Assembly: GCF_019264345.1 (NCBI RefSeq)
Contig: NZ_JAHVAO010000001.1
Span: forward strand, 1,240,001-1,304,000
Direction of reading: 5' to 3'
Source of the DNA: Marinobacter arenosus
GTDB lineage: Bacteria; Pseudomonadota; Gammaproteobacteria; Pseudomonadales; Oleiphilaceae
Length of the DNA: 64,000 nucleotides
The position numbers were made by a program, and so were the translations under genes. The notes under the pieces were generated by a model. It did not search any database. It saw nothing but the letters and a program-made list of their open reading frames with translations, and was not told the DNA's origin. Positions within the stretch are counted from its first letter, which is position 1. The number at the start of each line of letters is the position of its first letter. Positions 28,089-36,423 of the stretch are shown here, piece after piece.

Positions 28089-28982
28089 ATGCTTCAACAC
28101 CTTCTTGAGGCTGGTCTTCGCCAAACCATGAGACGCCTTGTGCGCCCAATGCTCCACCCGGGAGTTCCGGTTACGCTCCAGCGGTCCCTGGTCCGACAGG
28201 CCTACCGCACGTCCATACCGCCCCGCGGCTCTCGCTTCGAGAACGATACCATCGCGGGCATCCCGGTTACCCGCAGCCGCTTTGGTACCGACAGTTCGGG
28301 AGTGGTGCTCTACCTGCACGGTGGCGGCTACGTTATTGGCTCGTCCAATACCCACCGCGGGCTTACCGGGCACCTCGCTAAGACCACCGGCTGCCAGATC
28401 ATCACCCCGGATTACCGGCTGGCACCGGAGCATCCTTTCCCCGCCGCGCTCGACGATGCTGAAGCAGTCTACACGACGCTGCTTGAGCAGGGCTACAAGC
28501 CGGGACAGATTGCTGTCGCCGGAGATTCCGCTGGCGGCGGACTGAGCATTGCCCTCGCCATGCGGCTCCGGGACCGGACGTTGCCTTTGCCCTCGTCCCT
28601 CACGGTCTTTTCACCCTGGGTAGACCTCGGCCAGCAACAGCTTTACTCGCCCGAATGCGAACCGGTGCTCAATGCCGGTTGGACCGAAAAATCCGCCAGG
28701 TACTACAGCGCCGGCGAGTCGCTGACCAATCCGCTGATTTCACCGGTTTATGGTGATCTTACCGATCTGCCCCCGCTGCTGATCCAGGTGGGAAGCGAGG
28801 AGATTCTGCTCAACGATGCCGAGCGCCTTGCCGCGGTTGCGCAACGGGACAACGTGCCGACCAGGCTTGAGGTCTTCAACAGCCTCTGGCACGTATTCCA
28901 GGTTCACGCCGGCCAACTGGACCGGGCCACGGAAGCCCTTGAAGACGCCGGCGCCCACATCAAACGTCATCTGGCAGACTGA
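28089..28982 (+). CDS. Alpha/beta hydrolase, hormone-sensitive-lipase family
   Basis: A 297-residue esterase with the HSL oxyanion motif [24 protein letters not shown] and nucleophile elbow GDSAGGG; the catalytic Asp and His lie in the C-terminal third ([22 protein letters not shown]). No signal peptide is visible. It should cleave short-chain acyl esters. It is divergent from the other hydrolase at 26978-28009, and its 3' end overlaps the convergent GIY-YIG gene by 23 bases. Confidence 0.88.
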   Translation: MLQHLLEAGLRQTMRRLVRPMLHPGVPVTLQRSLVRQAYRTSIPPRGSRFENDTIAGIPVTRSRFGTDSSGVVLYLHGGGYVIGSSNTHRGLTGHLAKTTGCQIITPDYRLAPEHPFPAALDDAEAVYTTLLEQGYKPGQIAVAGDSAGGGLSIALAMRLRDRTLPLPSSLTVFSPWVDLGQQQLYSPECEPVLNAGWTEKSARYYSAGESLTNPLISPVYGDLTDLPPLLIQVGSEEILLNDAERLAAVAQRDNVPTRLEVFNSLWHVFQVHAGQLDRATEALEDAGAHIKRHLAD

Positions 28983-29238
28983 GCTCGCCATTTGCCAGCG
29001 CTTCTTTTCGCGCCCGTGGCCACCGTTTGATGTGCCACTCAAGCCGTGACGCCCGGCTGCGGTCACCAGCCGGGGAATGGAACACCAACTCCAGCGGTCC
29101 TTTGCCCCTCAGGCTCCGTGCCCCCCTGGGCGCGCCGGCCTGGTGTTCGGCAAACCGGCGGTCCACATCGGTGGTGATCCCCGTATACAGGGCCCCTTTT
29201 GCAGTTCTGATCATGTAGACAAACCATTCAGGAGCCAT
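28960..29238 (-). CDS. GIY-YIG nuclease-fold protein
   Basis: A 92-residue protein of the short GIY-YIG (YhbQ-like) group: [31 protein letters not shown] carries the VYM...YTG core and the conserved Arg, and [14 protein letters not shown] follows. ATG 29238 is chosen because it begins the domain; the longer frame to 29298 adds a non-homologous stretch. The gene overlaps both neighbours: 23 bases with the convergent esterase end and 11 bases with the upstream exporter gene. The target is unknown. Confidence 0.82.
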   Translation of the reverse strand: MAPEWFVYMIRTAKGALYTGITTDVDRRFAEHQAGAPRGARSLRGKGPLELVFHSPAGDRSRASRLEWHIKRWPRARKEALANGELSLPDDV

Positions 29239-30136
29239 GAGCCAGGGCCTGCTCCCGATCCCGCACTTTTTTCTGCTGCAGCCAGAGCCCGGTGACAATC
29301 AGAACCAGGCCGATGTAGGTGGACGGCAGAATCTGCTCTCCCAGAATGAAGTAGATAAACACCAGGGACAGGAAGGGTGAAATGAAGATGAGGTTGCTGA
29401 CTTTGGAGGTATTCTCCGCCTTCTTCATGGCGTAGGACCAGAGGACAAAGGCAATCCCCATCTCGAAAACACCCACGTACACCGCCGCGGACAGAGATCC
29501 CAGGGATGGCCACTCAAAGCCCTCGGTCACGCCGCAGATCAGCGCTATGACCGGTAACCCGAACAGAAAGTTGAGGAACAGGCCCACCACCGGATCCCGG
29601 GTGTCACGGGTCGCCAGTATCCAGTAGGACGCCCAGACCAGGGTACTGCCGATGGCGAGGGCAACACCCAGGGGGTCAGAGAAACTCAACGAGGTCACCG
29701 CCCCCCGAGTGGCAATGACCACAACCCCGGCGTAACACACGAGGCCAGCGAGGATATCCAGTTTCCGTAACCGCTGCCCCAGGAACGGCACCGACAGGTA
29801 GGCCAGCACCAGGGCCCAGGTATAATTGAGTGGCTGGGCCTCCTGCGCCGGCAATCGGTCAAAGGCACCGAACAGCACAAAGTAGTACAGGCAGGGGTTG
29901 ATCAGCCCCATGCCGAACGATTGCAGGTACTGTCGTCCAGACAGCTCAACCACCTGATGCCAGCGGCCCTGGACCACCAGCACACCGCCGATCACCAGCA
30001 ACGAGGAAACGCAGGCAATCAGGAGCATCTCGACCGGCGACAGCTCCCTCAGCGCCAGTTTAAACGCCGTGGCAACCGTGGACCAAAGCAGAACCGTCGC
30101 AAGCCCGAACAGCATCGCCTGCTTCTGGTTTTTCAT
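29228..30136 (-). CDS. EamA/DMT-family exporter
   Basis: A 302-residue membrane protein with ten predicted helices in two EamA repeats (residues about 10-140 and 155-290). ATG 30136 has GGAGAC eight bases upstream; I prefer it to the longer frame beginning at 30166. DMT members export metabolites, but the substrate cannot be read from the sequence. Its end overlaps the GIY-YIG gene. Confidence 0.85.
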   Translation of the reverse strand: MKNQKQAMLFGLATVLLWSTVATAFKLALRELSPVEMLLIACVSSLLVIGGVLVVQGRWHQVVELSGRQYLQSFGMGLINPCLYYFVLFGAFDRLPAQEAQPLNYTWALVLAYLSVPFLGQRLRKLDILAGLVCYAGVVVIATRGAVTSLSFSDPLGVALAIGSTLVWASYWILATRDTRDPVVGLFLNFLFGLPVIALICGVTEGFEWPSLGSLSAAVYVGVFEMGIAFVLWSYAMKKAENTSKVSNLIFISPFLSLVFIYFILGEQILPSTYIGLVLIVTGLWLQQKKVRDREQALAHGS

Positions 30137-30229
30137 ACTGTCTCCGACGATTGAGAGCAGGAACACCCCTGCCCAAGTGTGTTAACTTAGCGGCAATTCA
30201 CCATTCACCCCGGCTTTGGAGAACGGGAC

Positions 30230-31327
30230 ATGCGCACCACCAGCCTCAGGCTTTCCTTCCTGGCAATCCTGTTCGCATTCATGGCCGGTTGCTCCGACAG
30301 TGAACCCACCCCATCAGGCAGTGTCTCCCCCGAGGCCGAGCCACCGGACTATCCCGTTACCTGGCGCTTTGCCCTGGAAGAAATCGAGGGAAGTGTACAA
30401 CACGCCTATGCGCAAGCGCTAAAGGAGAGTATTGAGGAACTGTCCGACGGCAACATCGTGCTGGACATCTTTCCCTATGGTTCCCTGGGCACATCGGCTC
30501 AACTGACCGAGCTCACCAAGAATGGCTCGGTCAACCTGGCGTTTGCCTCTCCGGGCCACCTGGCTGACCAGATCCCCGAGGTGGGGGTTTTTACCCTGCA
30601 CTACCTGTTGTCCGACGACGGGGAGGTGAACCGTCAGGTATTGGCCAGCACCGAACTCCTGGCCCTGTTCGAGACGCCCTACGCCAGCCGGAACCTGAAG
30701 CTGCTCGCCTTTGTCCCGGAAGGATGGATGGCCTGGACCGCCAACAAGCCCCTGCGGACACCGGCGGATTTTGAGGGCCTGCGCTTCCGGACCATGACGT
30801 CGGACATGGCCGCGGCAACATTTCGCGCCTACGGTGCCGAGCCGAGCCAGACGCCCTACTCCCAGGTCTACAGTGACCTGCAGCTCCACAAGATCGACGG
30901 CCAGACCAACCCGGTGTTTGCCATTGAGGAAATGAATTTCTACGAAGTGCAGACGACCCTGACGATGGCCCGCCCGGCTCAGTTTGTCTCGTCACTGGTT
31001 ACCAATGGGGACTGGTTCCGCGGGTTACCGGCCAGGGAGCAAGAGTGGCTGGAAAGTGCACTGACGGACGTCGCCGAGGTGGCCTGGCAAGCCCAGGACG
31101 AGCTCAACCGGGCGCGACTGGAGAGCATGCTCGAGGCAGGCGAGCTCAAGGTCGTTCGGCTGACCGACGAGGAACGCGCGGTGTTTGCAGAGGCCAGCCA
31201 ACCGGTCTATCAGGCATACATCGACGCCACCGGAGAGCGGGGCAGTGAGATTCTCAAACGGGTCCGCCAGCTGGTTGAAACCCTTGAAAGCGAACGGCAG
31301 GCGTCACCGCCCGAGGACGGGGGCTGA
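30230..31327 (+). CDS. TRAP-type C4-dicarboxylate-like substrate-binding lipoprotein
   Basis: A 365-residue DctP-family binding protein. It carries a lipobox FMAGC (Cys21) instead of a cleavable signal, then the DctP fold: ALKESIEELSDGNIVLDIFPYGSLG, the conserved arginine segment FEGLRFRTM and QTNPVFAIEEMNFYEV. TRAP binding proteins deliver organic acids to DctQM, but no dctQ or dctM gene is adjacent. It is an orphan, possibly working with a distant permease or a signalling protein. Its end overlaps the convergent MscS gene by 24 bases. Confidence 0.85.
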   Translation: MRTTSLRLSFLAILFAFMAGCSDSEPTPSGSVSPEAEPPDYPVTWRFALEEIEGSVQHAYAQALKESIEELSDGNIVLDIFPYGSLGTSAQLTELTKNGSVNLAFASPGHLADQIPEVGVFTLHYLLSDDGEVNRQVLASTELLALFETPYASRNLKLLAFVPEGWMAWTANKPLRTPADFEGLRFRTMTSDMAAATFRAYGAEPSQTPYSQVYSDLQLHKIDGQTNPVFAIEEMNFYEVQTTLTMARPAQFVSSLVTNGDWFRGLPAREQEWLESALTDVAEVAWQAQDELNRARLESMLEAGELKVVRLTDEERAVFAEASQPVYQAYIDATGERGSEILKRVRQLVETLESERQASPPEDGG

Positions 31328-32104
31328 CACGAATCCGACGCCCTCCCTCGCCAGAACACCGGCTCCCCGCGCGGTCAGGTCGCTGACAAAACGAAACTGC
31401 TCTTTCGGCTCCAACGGATAGGCCTTGAGCCGGTAACGCATGCCCCAGGCTTCGTTAACAACGACCGCGACAACAGGCTGCCAAGTTCTGGTGTAGGGAC
31501 TTGTGAACGCGACATCCCGCAGCAGATCGAGCACCCGCTGGACATCGTGATGAGGCTCAAGGTGAAATTCAGCGACACACATCAGGTTGTCCGTGCCATC
31601 GTTGCCATTGGCAAGGATGGCATTCCACAGGGTGTTGTGAGGGATGATGACCACGGAAGCATCCGGGGTCACGATTTTCGCAGCCCGGGCACCGATGGAG
31701 CGCACCTCCCCGTAATGTCCGTCCACCTCAATCCAGTCCCCCAGTCGATAAGGCATTTCGTACAGGGTTACCACGCCGGCGATCAGACTGTTGACATAGT
31801 CCTTGAAGGCAAAGCCCAACACCAGGCCCAGCGCGCCAAAGATGGCGACCATGTTCTGGAAAGAAGGCTCCACCAGGATGGGCACAACCATCACGATGGT
31901 GACAACAATGATCACCAGTCGGAGCAAAGGCACCAGGGCCAGGAGGTAGAGCCGCGGTTTGCCACTGAGCCGGGCCGCCAGTGTGGGCAACAGTTTCTGC
32001 ACGGCCAGGATGACACCCGCGGATATCACCACCACCACCAGAGCTTCCAGTAGCGCCTGGGACGTGATCGTCGAGAAAACCTCTTTCAAGCCCATATCAT
32101 CCAT
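31304..32104 (-). CDS. Small-conductance mechanosensitive channel (MscS family)
   Basis: A 266-residue MscS protein: N-terminal membrane helices, pore helix region NMVAIFGALGLVLGFAFKDYVNSLIAG, then the cytoplasmic beta domain (YEMPYRLGDWIEVDGHYGEVRSIG). It protects against hypo-osmotic shock. It is 11 bases downstream of the degenerate ATPase-like gene and surely co-transcribed with it. The cytoplasmic C-terminal part is of standard length. Confidence 0.9.
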   Translation of the reverse strand: MDDMGLKEVFSTITSQALLEALVVVVISAGVILAVQKLLPTLAARLSGKPRLYLLALVPLLRLVIIVVTIVMVVPILVEPSFQNMVAIFGALGLVLGFAFKDYVNSLIAGVVTLYEMPYRLGDWIEVDGHYGEVRSIGARAAKIVTPDASVVIIPHNTLWNAILANGNDGTDNLMCVAEFHLEPHHDVQRVLDLLRDVAFTSPYTRTWQPVVAVVVNEAWGMRYRLKAYPLEPKEQFRFVSDLTARGAGVLAREGVGFVSAPVLGR

Positions 32105-32115
32105 ACCGCTTTCCC

Positions 32116-33378
32116 TCAGAAGCCATCAACTGGGAACCCCCAGCTTTGCAGATGTCGCCGCGTCCCGGGATACCCAAGGTCCGTCACATGCCATGATCCG
32201 CCGGATTCCGAACGCCTGACCATTTCGGCTCGCGCCAGGCGTGCCAGGGTGTGACTCAGTTCGTGCGCGGAAACGCCGGTCACCAGGCCAAGAGATGCCT
32301 CATCCAGGCCGTCATGCAGCAGTAATGCGTGAAGCACCATCCCCAGGACGGGCCCTTTGCCCTGAGGCATCGTCGGAAGGCTCAGTTGATCGAGGGGAAC
32401 CACCCAGCAGTGCTGCGAACGGGCCGGGGCCGGGCCCTCAGTGTCGGCGTCTGCGTCTGCCTCGTCCTCCGGCCGGGCCCTGAGCGCTTTGCGCCAGATC
32501 GCCAGAGCAACGCCGGGGTTTCCACGGGCCGTGGCCGCCAGATCCCCCAGGAATCCGCTGTGTTTGATCTTCTTGCTGCCGGGGAGGCCATCGGCGGGAA
32601 GGACGTAGAGCCCGTCATGAGTCATTCGTGCAATCACCGGTGAGCCGCCGTTGTCTTCCGCCAGATACGTCAGCCAGCTACTGAGACCACTCGCGCTCAG
32701 CGGTGCTGGCGTCCAGGGACCAACATGCATATTGGGTAAATAGCTCGCCCAGAATTGCCAGAACCAGCTTGAGCACCCCACGATGCCCTGCCCCGCTTCT
32801 CCCGCAGAAATTCGCCGGAAGAACTCACGGACCAGGGCCAGGCCCGCCATGTGACGAAGCCAGAAATCCGCCAGCTCCGGTATCACCCACGGCCGGGACA
32901 GATCCTGGGTATCCCACCAGTGACGGGCTTCCTCTTCACTCATCAGGAGATTCTCAGGGGGGGCAATAACCGTACAGGGCTCTGTCTTTGCATGGCCGTT
33001 CGCCTCTAACCGGGGGCCTAGCCCAAGGGCCTCGCGCAGTCCGGAAAACGGGGGCGCCACCAGAAAGGCAACGTCTCGCGGATTCGGTGTCCCGGTCTGG
33101 CTTTCCCGGAGTTGGCTGGCCAACTCCCTGGCCAGGGCCGAGAAGTCCGGGTCCGGGGCAATCCGCTGAAGCTGGGTTTCGGACAGCGCTGGGAGTTCGT
33201 CCAGGCTCTGGAAGGGTTCCTCTTCCGGAGAAATGCCAACACGGAGCTGAACCAGTATATGGCGAACCATGTCCTTGACCGTGCGCCGGACCGAAATCTC
33301 CGGAATGGCCCACTGATCCATCGGGACCAGTCCACCGGGCAGGCACAGCGGCTGTGTCGGCGGTTTCGCTTGCTCCAT
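32116..33378 (-). CDS. Uncharacterised protein, degenerate ATPase-like with C-terminal winged helix
   Basis: A 420-residue protein co-directional with mscS. I do not recognise a named family. The segment AFLVAPPFSGLREAL sits where a P-loop would be expected, but has A for the first Gly and LR in place of K-S/T, so ATP binding is probably lost. Later parts (VIPELADFWLRHMAGLALVREFF, GCSSWFWQFWASYL, GNPGVALAIWRKAL) are reminiscent of AAA/STAND helical regions. The last ~80 residues look like a winged-helix. A TTG at 33381 is an alternative start, with AGGAG slightly better spaced for it. A role in controlling or sensing MscS activity is inference only. Confidence 0.55.
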   Translation of the reverse strand: MEQAKPPTQPLCLPGGLVPMDQWAIPEISVRRTVKDMVRHILVQLRVGISPEEEPFQSLDELPALSETQLQRIAPDPDFSALARELASQLRESQTGTPNPRDVAFLVAPPFSGLREALGLGPRLEANGHAKTEPCTVIAPPENLLMSEEEARHWWDTQDLSRPWVIPELADFWLRHMAGLALVREFFRRISAGEAGQGIVGCSSWFWQFWASYLPNMHVGPWTPAPLSASGLSSWLTYLAEDNGGSPVIARMTHDGLYVLPADGLPGSKKIKHSGFLGDLAATARGNPGVALAIWRKALRARPEDEADADADTEGPAPARSQHCWVVPLDQLSLPTMPQGKGPVLGMVLHALLLHDGLDEASLGLVTGVSAHELSHTLARLARAEMVRRSESGGSWHVTDLGYPGTRRHLQSWGFPVDGF

Positions 33379-33420
33379 CAAACAGACTGCTCCTGAACCT
33401 TAATGGGTGGGTGCGCCGCG

Positions 33421-34260
33421 CTATTCCGGTACCAGCCAATCCAGTTGGTGGTTGACGTCCAGCAGATCGGCGTCTGCGATATCCTCGATCATGCCAGCCA
33501 GACGGTCATCGAACCCCCAGGGAGGGTTCACGACCAGCATGCCGGATCCGATCATGCCCCGCTCCGGCGGATGTTCCAGACGCACTTCGCTGCGCAGGAC
33601 CTTACGCACACCGCTTTGCCGGATCTCGTCCATCAAACCCTGGTGCAGGCCGCTGGTGAGAATGGGATACCAGATAAGATAGACGCCATGACGGCATTTC
33701 TGCCATGCGGCGGCCAGCGTTGCTGCCACATTGGCGTAATCGGACTTGATTTCATACGAGGGATCGATGAGCACCAGCAATCTCGGCTGCCGGGGAGGCA
33801 GCTGCTTCAGCAGGCCAGCCAGTCCATCCGAACGGACCACGCGAACCCCCTGTTTCGATGCCCAGCCTTCCAATTGATCGCCTTCGGTAGGGTGAAGCTC
33901 AAAGGCCGTCAGCGAATCTGCGGGGCGAAGAAAACGACGAAACCAGGCCGGTGAACCGGGATAACGTTTCAGCCGCCCCCCCTTGGCAGTGTGCACCGAG
34001 AGCAGATCCAGCACGGGTTGCCAGTCCGTTGATGTCAGCCTCTCCCTCGCCATCCACAGCTTCTGGACGCCGTGATCGGCCTCGGCCGTCTTTCGGGCCC
34101 GCTCACTGTCCAGATCGTACATGGCGCTGCCGGCGTGGGTATCCATAAAGGCAATGCCCGATGCCTTGGCCTGCATCATGGTGATTGCCAGGGTCAGGGC
34201 AGCGTGTTTCTGGACATCGGCAAAATTGCCGGCATGGAAGGCGTGGAGATAACTCAGCAT
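33421..34260 (-). CDS. rlmJ: 23S rRNA (adenine2030-N6)-methyltransferase
   Basis: A 279-residue enzyme of normal length with the family N-terminus MLSYLHAFHAGNFADVQKHAAL, the DTHAGSAMYDL motif and VLIDPSYEIKSDY, the D-P-x-Y catalytic motif. It methylates A2030 of 23S rRNA using SAM. It stands upstream of the ATPase-like/mscS pair on the same strand with a 42-base gap. Confidence 0.95.
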   Translation of the reverse strand: MLSYLHAFHAGNFADVQKHAALTLAITMMQAKASGIAFMDTHAGSAMYDLDSERARKTAEADHGVQKLWMARERLTSTDWQPVLDLLSVHTAKGGRLKRYPGSPAWFRRFLRPADSLTAFELHPTEGDQLEGWASKQGVRVVRSDGLAGLLKQLPPRQPRLLVLIDPSYEIKSDYANVAATLAAAWQKCRHGVYLIWYPILTSGLHQGLMDEIRQSGVRKVLRSEVRLEHPPERGMIGSGMLVVNPPWGFDDRLAGMIEDIADADLLDVNHQLDWLVPE

Positions 34261-34322
34261 GGATCGACTCCCTCAAAACGGACGCCCATTAGGCATCAAG
34301 CAAATGCCTCAGGCAAGCAAGA

Positions 34323-34374
34323 CGCCCCCCGGCCAGAGCCGCAGCCCCGTGGCCAGCTGGTCTGACCGGGGGCG
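34323..34374. other. GC-rich long hairpin between rlmJ and the MFS gene
   Basis: CGCCCCCCGG (34323-34332) pairs imperfectly with CCGGGGGCG (34366-34374), and GGCCA/TGGCC pair inside. It sits in the divergent promoter region. No T-run follows. It could be a leader structure of the MFS transcript; function is unknown. Confidence 0.3.
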
Positions 34375-34450
34375 CCCCGCGTAGATCCGGGTTCATGGAT
34401 ATCCGGGGTAGCTGGTATCCTTGCCCTACATTTGCCACGAGGAAGCCGGT

Positions 34451-35764
34451 TTGCCCAAGCAGCACAGAGACAACATCGATCAGCTGTACAGCCTCATCGC
34501 CAACGAGGAAGATGCTCGCGTCTGCAAGGACATCCCCGAGGAAGCCTGCCGTGAAGTCCCCCGCAATTTCTTTTTGATTCTTGCCAGTAACATTCTAACC
34601 AAACTCGGAGACCTGCTCATCAGCCCGAAAACGGTCCTGGCGTGGCTGATGAGCACCGTGGGGGCTCCCGCCATGGTGGCCTGGCTGGTGCCCATTCGAG
34701 AAGCCGGCTCGCTGGTGCCACAGATGGTGATCGGGGCCTGGGTCAGGCGCAAAGCCGTTCGCAAGTGGTTCTGGACCCTGGGCAGCTTTGGCCAGGCTGT
34801 CAGTGTCATCGCAATGGCGGCCAGTGTCTGGTTTCTTGATGGCTATGCCGCAGGTGGTGGCATTGTCGCGGCGCTGATCGCGTTCTCGCTTGCGCGGGGA
34901 TTTTGCTCAGTATCGATGAAGGACGTACAGGGCAAATGCATCCCGAAAACCCGTCGCGGCCGGTTGTCAGGTCTTGCCACCACGCTGGGCGGTACGGCCA
35001 CCGTGATTATGACCGTGCTGTTGTTCTGGGATCGGGGCGACCCGAGCATCGCTTTCTACACGTCCTTGCTGTTGCTTGCCGCCGGACTCTGGATCATTGC
35101 CGGGTTCCTGTTTGCCGGCGTTCAGGAATACGAGGGGGAGACGGGCGGTGGAGGTAACGCCCTGACCGAGGCGTTGAAAAGCCTCTCCCTGCTGCGCGAC
35201 GACGCCCCGTTCCGCCATTTCGTGATGACCCGCGCGTTGTTGCTGTGCTCTGCCCTGGCCTCTCCCTATTTCGTTGTTCTGGCCCAGCGGGAATCGGATG
35301 CGGGCTGGATGCTGGGCATTTTCCTGCTCGCCAGCAGCCTGGCAAGCTCGGTAAGCGCCAGCTTCTGGGGCTGGATGGCGGATACCTCCAGCCGCCGGGT
35401 CATGATCCGGGGAGCGGCCATGGCCAGTGGTGTCTGCATCGCTGTCGGTGTCACCGCGCTGGTCGTGGGCACGGACATGGGTAGCGTCTGGTTCTATCCC
35501 GCCGCGTTCTTTGTCCTGAGCATCGCCCACGCGGGTGTTCGGCTGGGCCGTAAAACCTACCTGGTTGACATGGCTGGCGGCAACAAGAGAACCGACTACA
35601 CTGCAGTTAGTAATACGGTGATCGGTGTTCTTTTGCTGATAACCGGTGGCCTCACGGCACTTGTGTCCACGGTGTCGGAGGTGGCGGTCATTCTTGTTCT
35701 GGGTTTGATGGGGTTTGCGGGGATGCTCAGTGCCCTCCGGCTCCAGGAAGTGACGTCCGATTGA
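34451..35764 (+). CDS. MFS transporter
   Basis: A 437-residue major-facilitator protein with about 12 helices after a charged N-terminal segment (PKQHRDNIDQLYSLIANEEDARVCKDI, roughly residues 2-28). I chose TTG 34451 because GAGGAAG lies five bases upstream; TTG 34421 is a weaker alternative. The first helix and the loop WVRRKAVRKW fit the MFS fold. The substrate is unknown. Confidence 0.75.
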   Translation: MPKQHRDNIDQLYSLIANEEDARVCKDIPEEACREVPRNFFLILASNILTKLGDLLISPKTVLAWLMSTVGAPAMVAWLVPIREAGSLVPQMVIGAWVRRKAVRKWFWTLGSFGQAVSVIAMAASVWFLDGYAAGGGIVAALIAFSLARGFCSVSMKDVQGKCIPKTRRGRLSGLATTLGGTATVIMTVLLFWDRGDPSIAFYTSLLLLAAGLWIIAGFLFAGVQEYEGETGGGGNALTEALKSLSLLRDDAPFRHFVMTRALLLCSALASPYFVVLAQRESDAGWMLGIFLLASSLASSVSASFWGWMADTSSRRVMIRGAAMASGVCIAVGVTALVVGTDMGSVWFYPAAFFVLSIAHAGVRLGRKTYLVDMAGGNKRTDYTAVSNTVIGVLLLITGGLTALVSTVSEVAVILVLGLMGFAGMLSALRLQEVTSD

Positions 35765-35925
35765 CCCGTCCGTCTGGGAACTGCGTCACAAAAAGCAATG
35801 CCTATGGAACCTTTATGGGGCATTGTCCGTGGTGAGCGGTATCAAAACCACAGACCAGACCGGCGGGAAGATAACAACAAGGACGTGTCGTTCTACTGCG
35901 TAGTCGTTGTATCAGAGGCAGAGAC

Positions 35926-36219
35926 ATGAGAACAGACACCACTATACCCAGCGCCCATCAAAACCGGCTTATGCACACCTTGTATGGCTGGTACGCCCGC
36001 ACCCGCGAACAGGCGGATCTGGGCCCATTCTCGACCTCGAAAGAGGCATCCGACGCTCTTAGTCGCCACATCAAGGCCTACCAAGGCCTGAACAAACGAA
36101 CGCCCGGCGCTCTGAAGGCCGTGCACTTACACGATGCAGATCAGTGTTCCAAGACCAACTGCGGGCTGTGCGTCGAGGCCAGGATTTTTCGGCACTCGTT
36201 GGCAGTAGCAACTCCTTGA
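35926..36219 (+). CDS. Small DUF6316-like protein
   Basis: A 97-residue soluble protein. The segment WYARTREQADLGPFSTSKEASDAL looks like the short (W/F)Y-x-TRE-x-x-D-GPF pattern I associate with DUF6316, though the match is from memory. Near the C-terminus are two cysteines in CSKTNCGLC (three in all). No function is known. The start at ATG 35926 lies after a 160-base gap. A 36-residue membrane protein gene follows 20 bases later. Confidence 0.6.
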   Translation: MRTDTTIPSAHQNRLMHTLYGWYARTREQADLGPFSTSKEASDALSRHIKAYQGLNKRTPGALKAVHLHDADQCSKTNCGLCVEARIFRHSLAVATP

Positions 36220-36239
36220 TTGGCCACCGGAGTCTGAAC

Positions 36240-36350
36240 ATGAGCTACCGTGAGAGTCTGTTCCCACCCCACCGCCGTGCCAGGGTGACGTTCGCCCTGT
36301 GCTTTTTCCTGATCAGTCTCGCCGCTCTCGGATACGTGAGCACGCTCTGA
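36240..36350 (+). CDS. 36-residue single-helix membrane protein
   Basis: ATG 36240 has GGAG seven bases upstream and opens a 36-codon frame ending at 36350. The product starts MSYRESLFPPHRRARV and then has one hydrophobic helix (TFALCFFLISLAALGYV), the form of a small inner-membrane protein with a basic cytoplasmic end. A clear terminator follows 16 bases later, consistent with a real 3' end. It is too short for family assignment. Confidence 0.55.
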   Translation: MSYRESLFPPHRRARVTFALCFFLISLAALGYVSTL

Positions 36351-36366
36351 TACGGGAAACGTAAAA

Positions 36367-36390
36367 AAAGAGCCCTCGATAGGGCTCTTT
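36367..36390. terminator. Terminator after the small-protein genes
   Basis: AAAGAGCCCT and AGGGCTCTTT pair around a 4-base loop, with A/T runs on both sides so that it may work in both directions. A second hairpin (CCGGGTC-CGAA-GACCCGG, 36397-36414) follows, facing the TSP3 gene. Confidence 0.85.
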
Positions 36391-36423
36391 ATCCAGCCGG
36401 GTCCGAAGACCCGGCGAAGGCAT

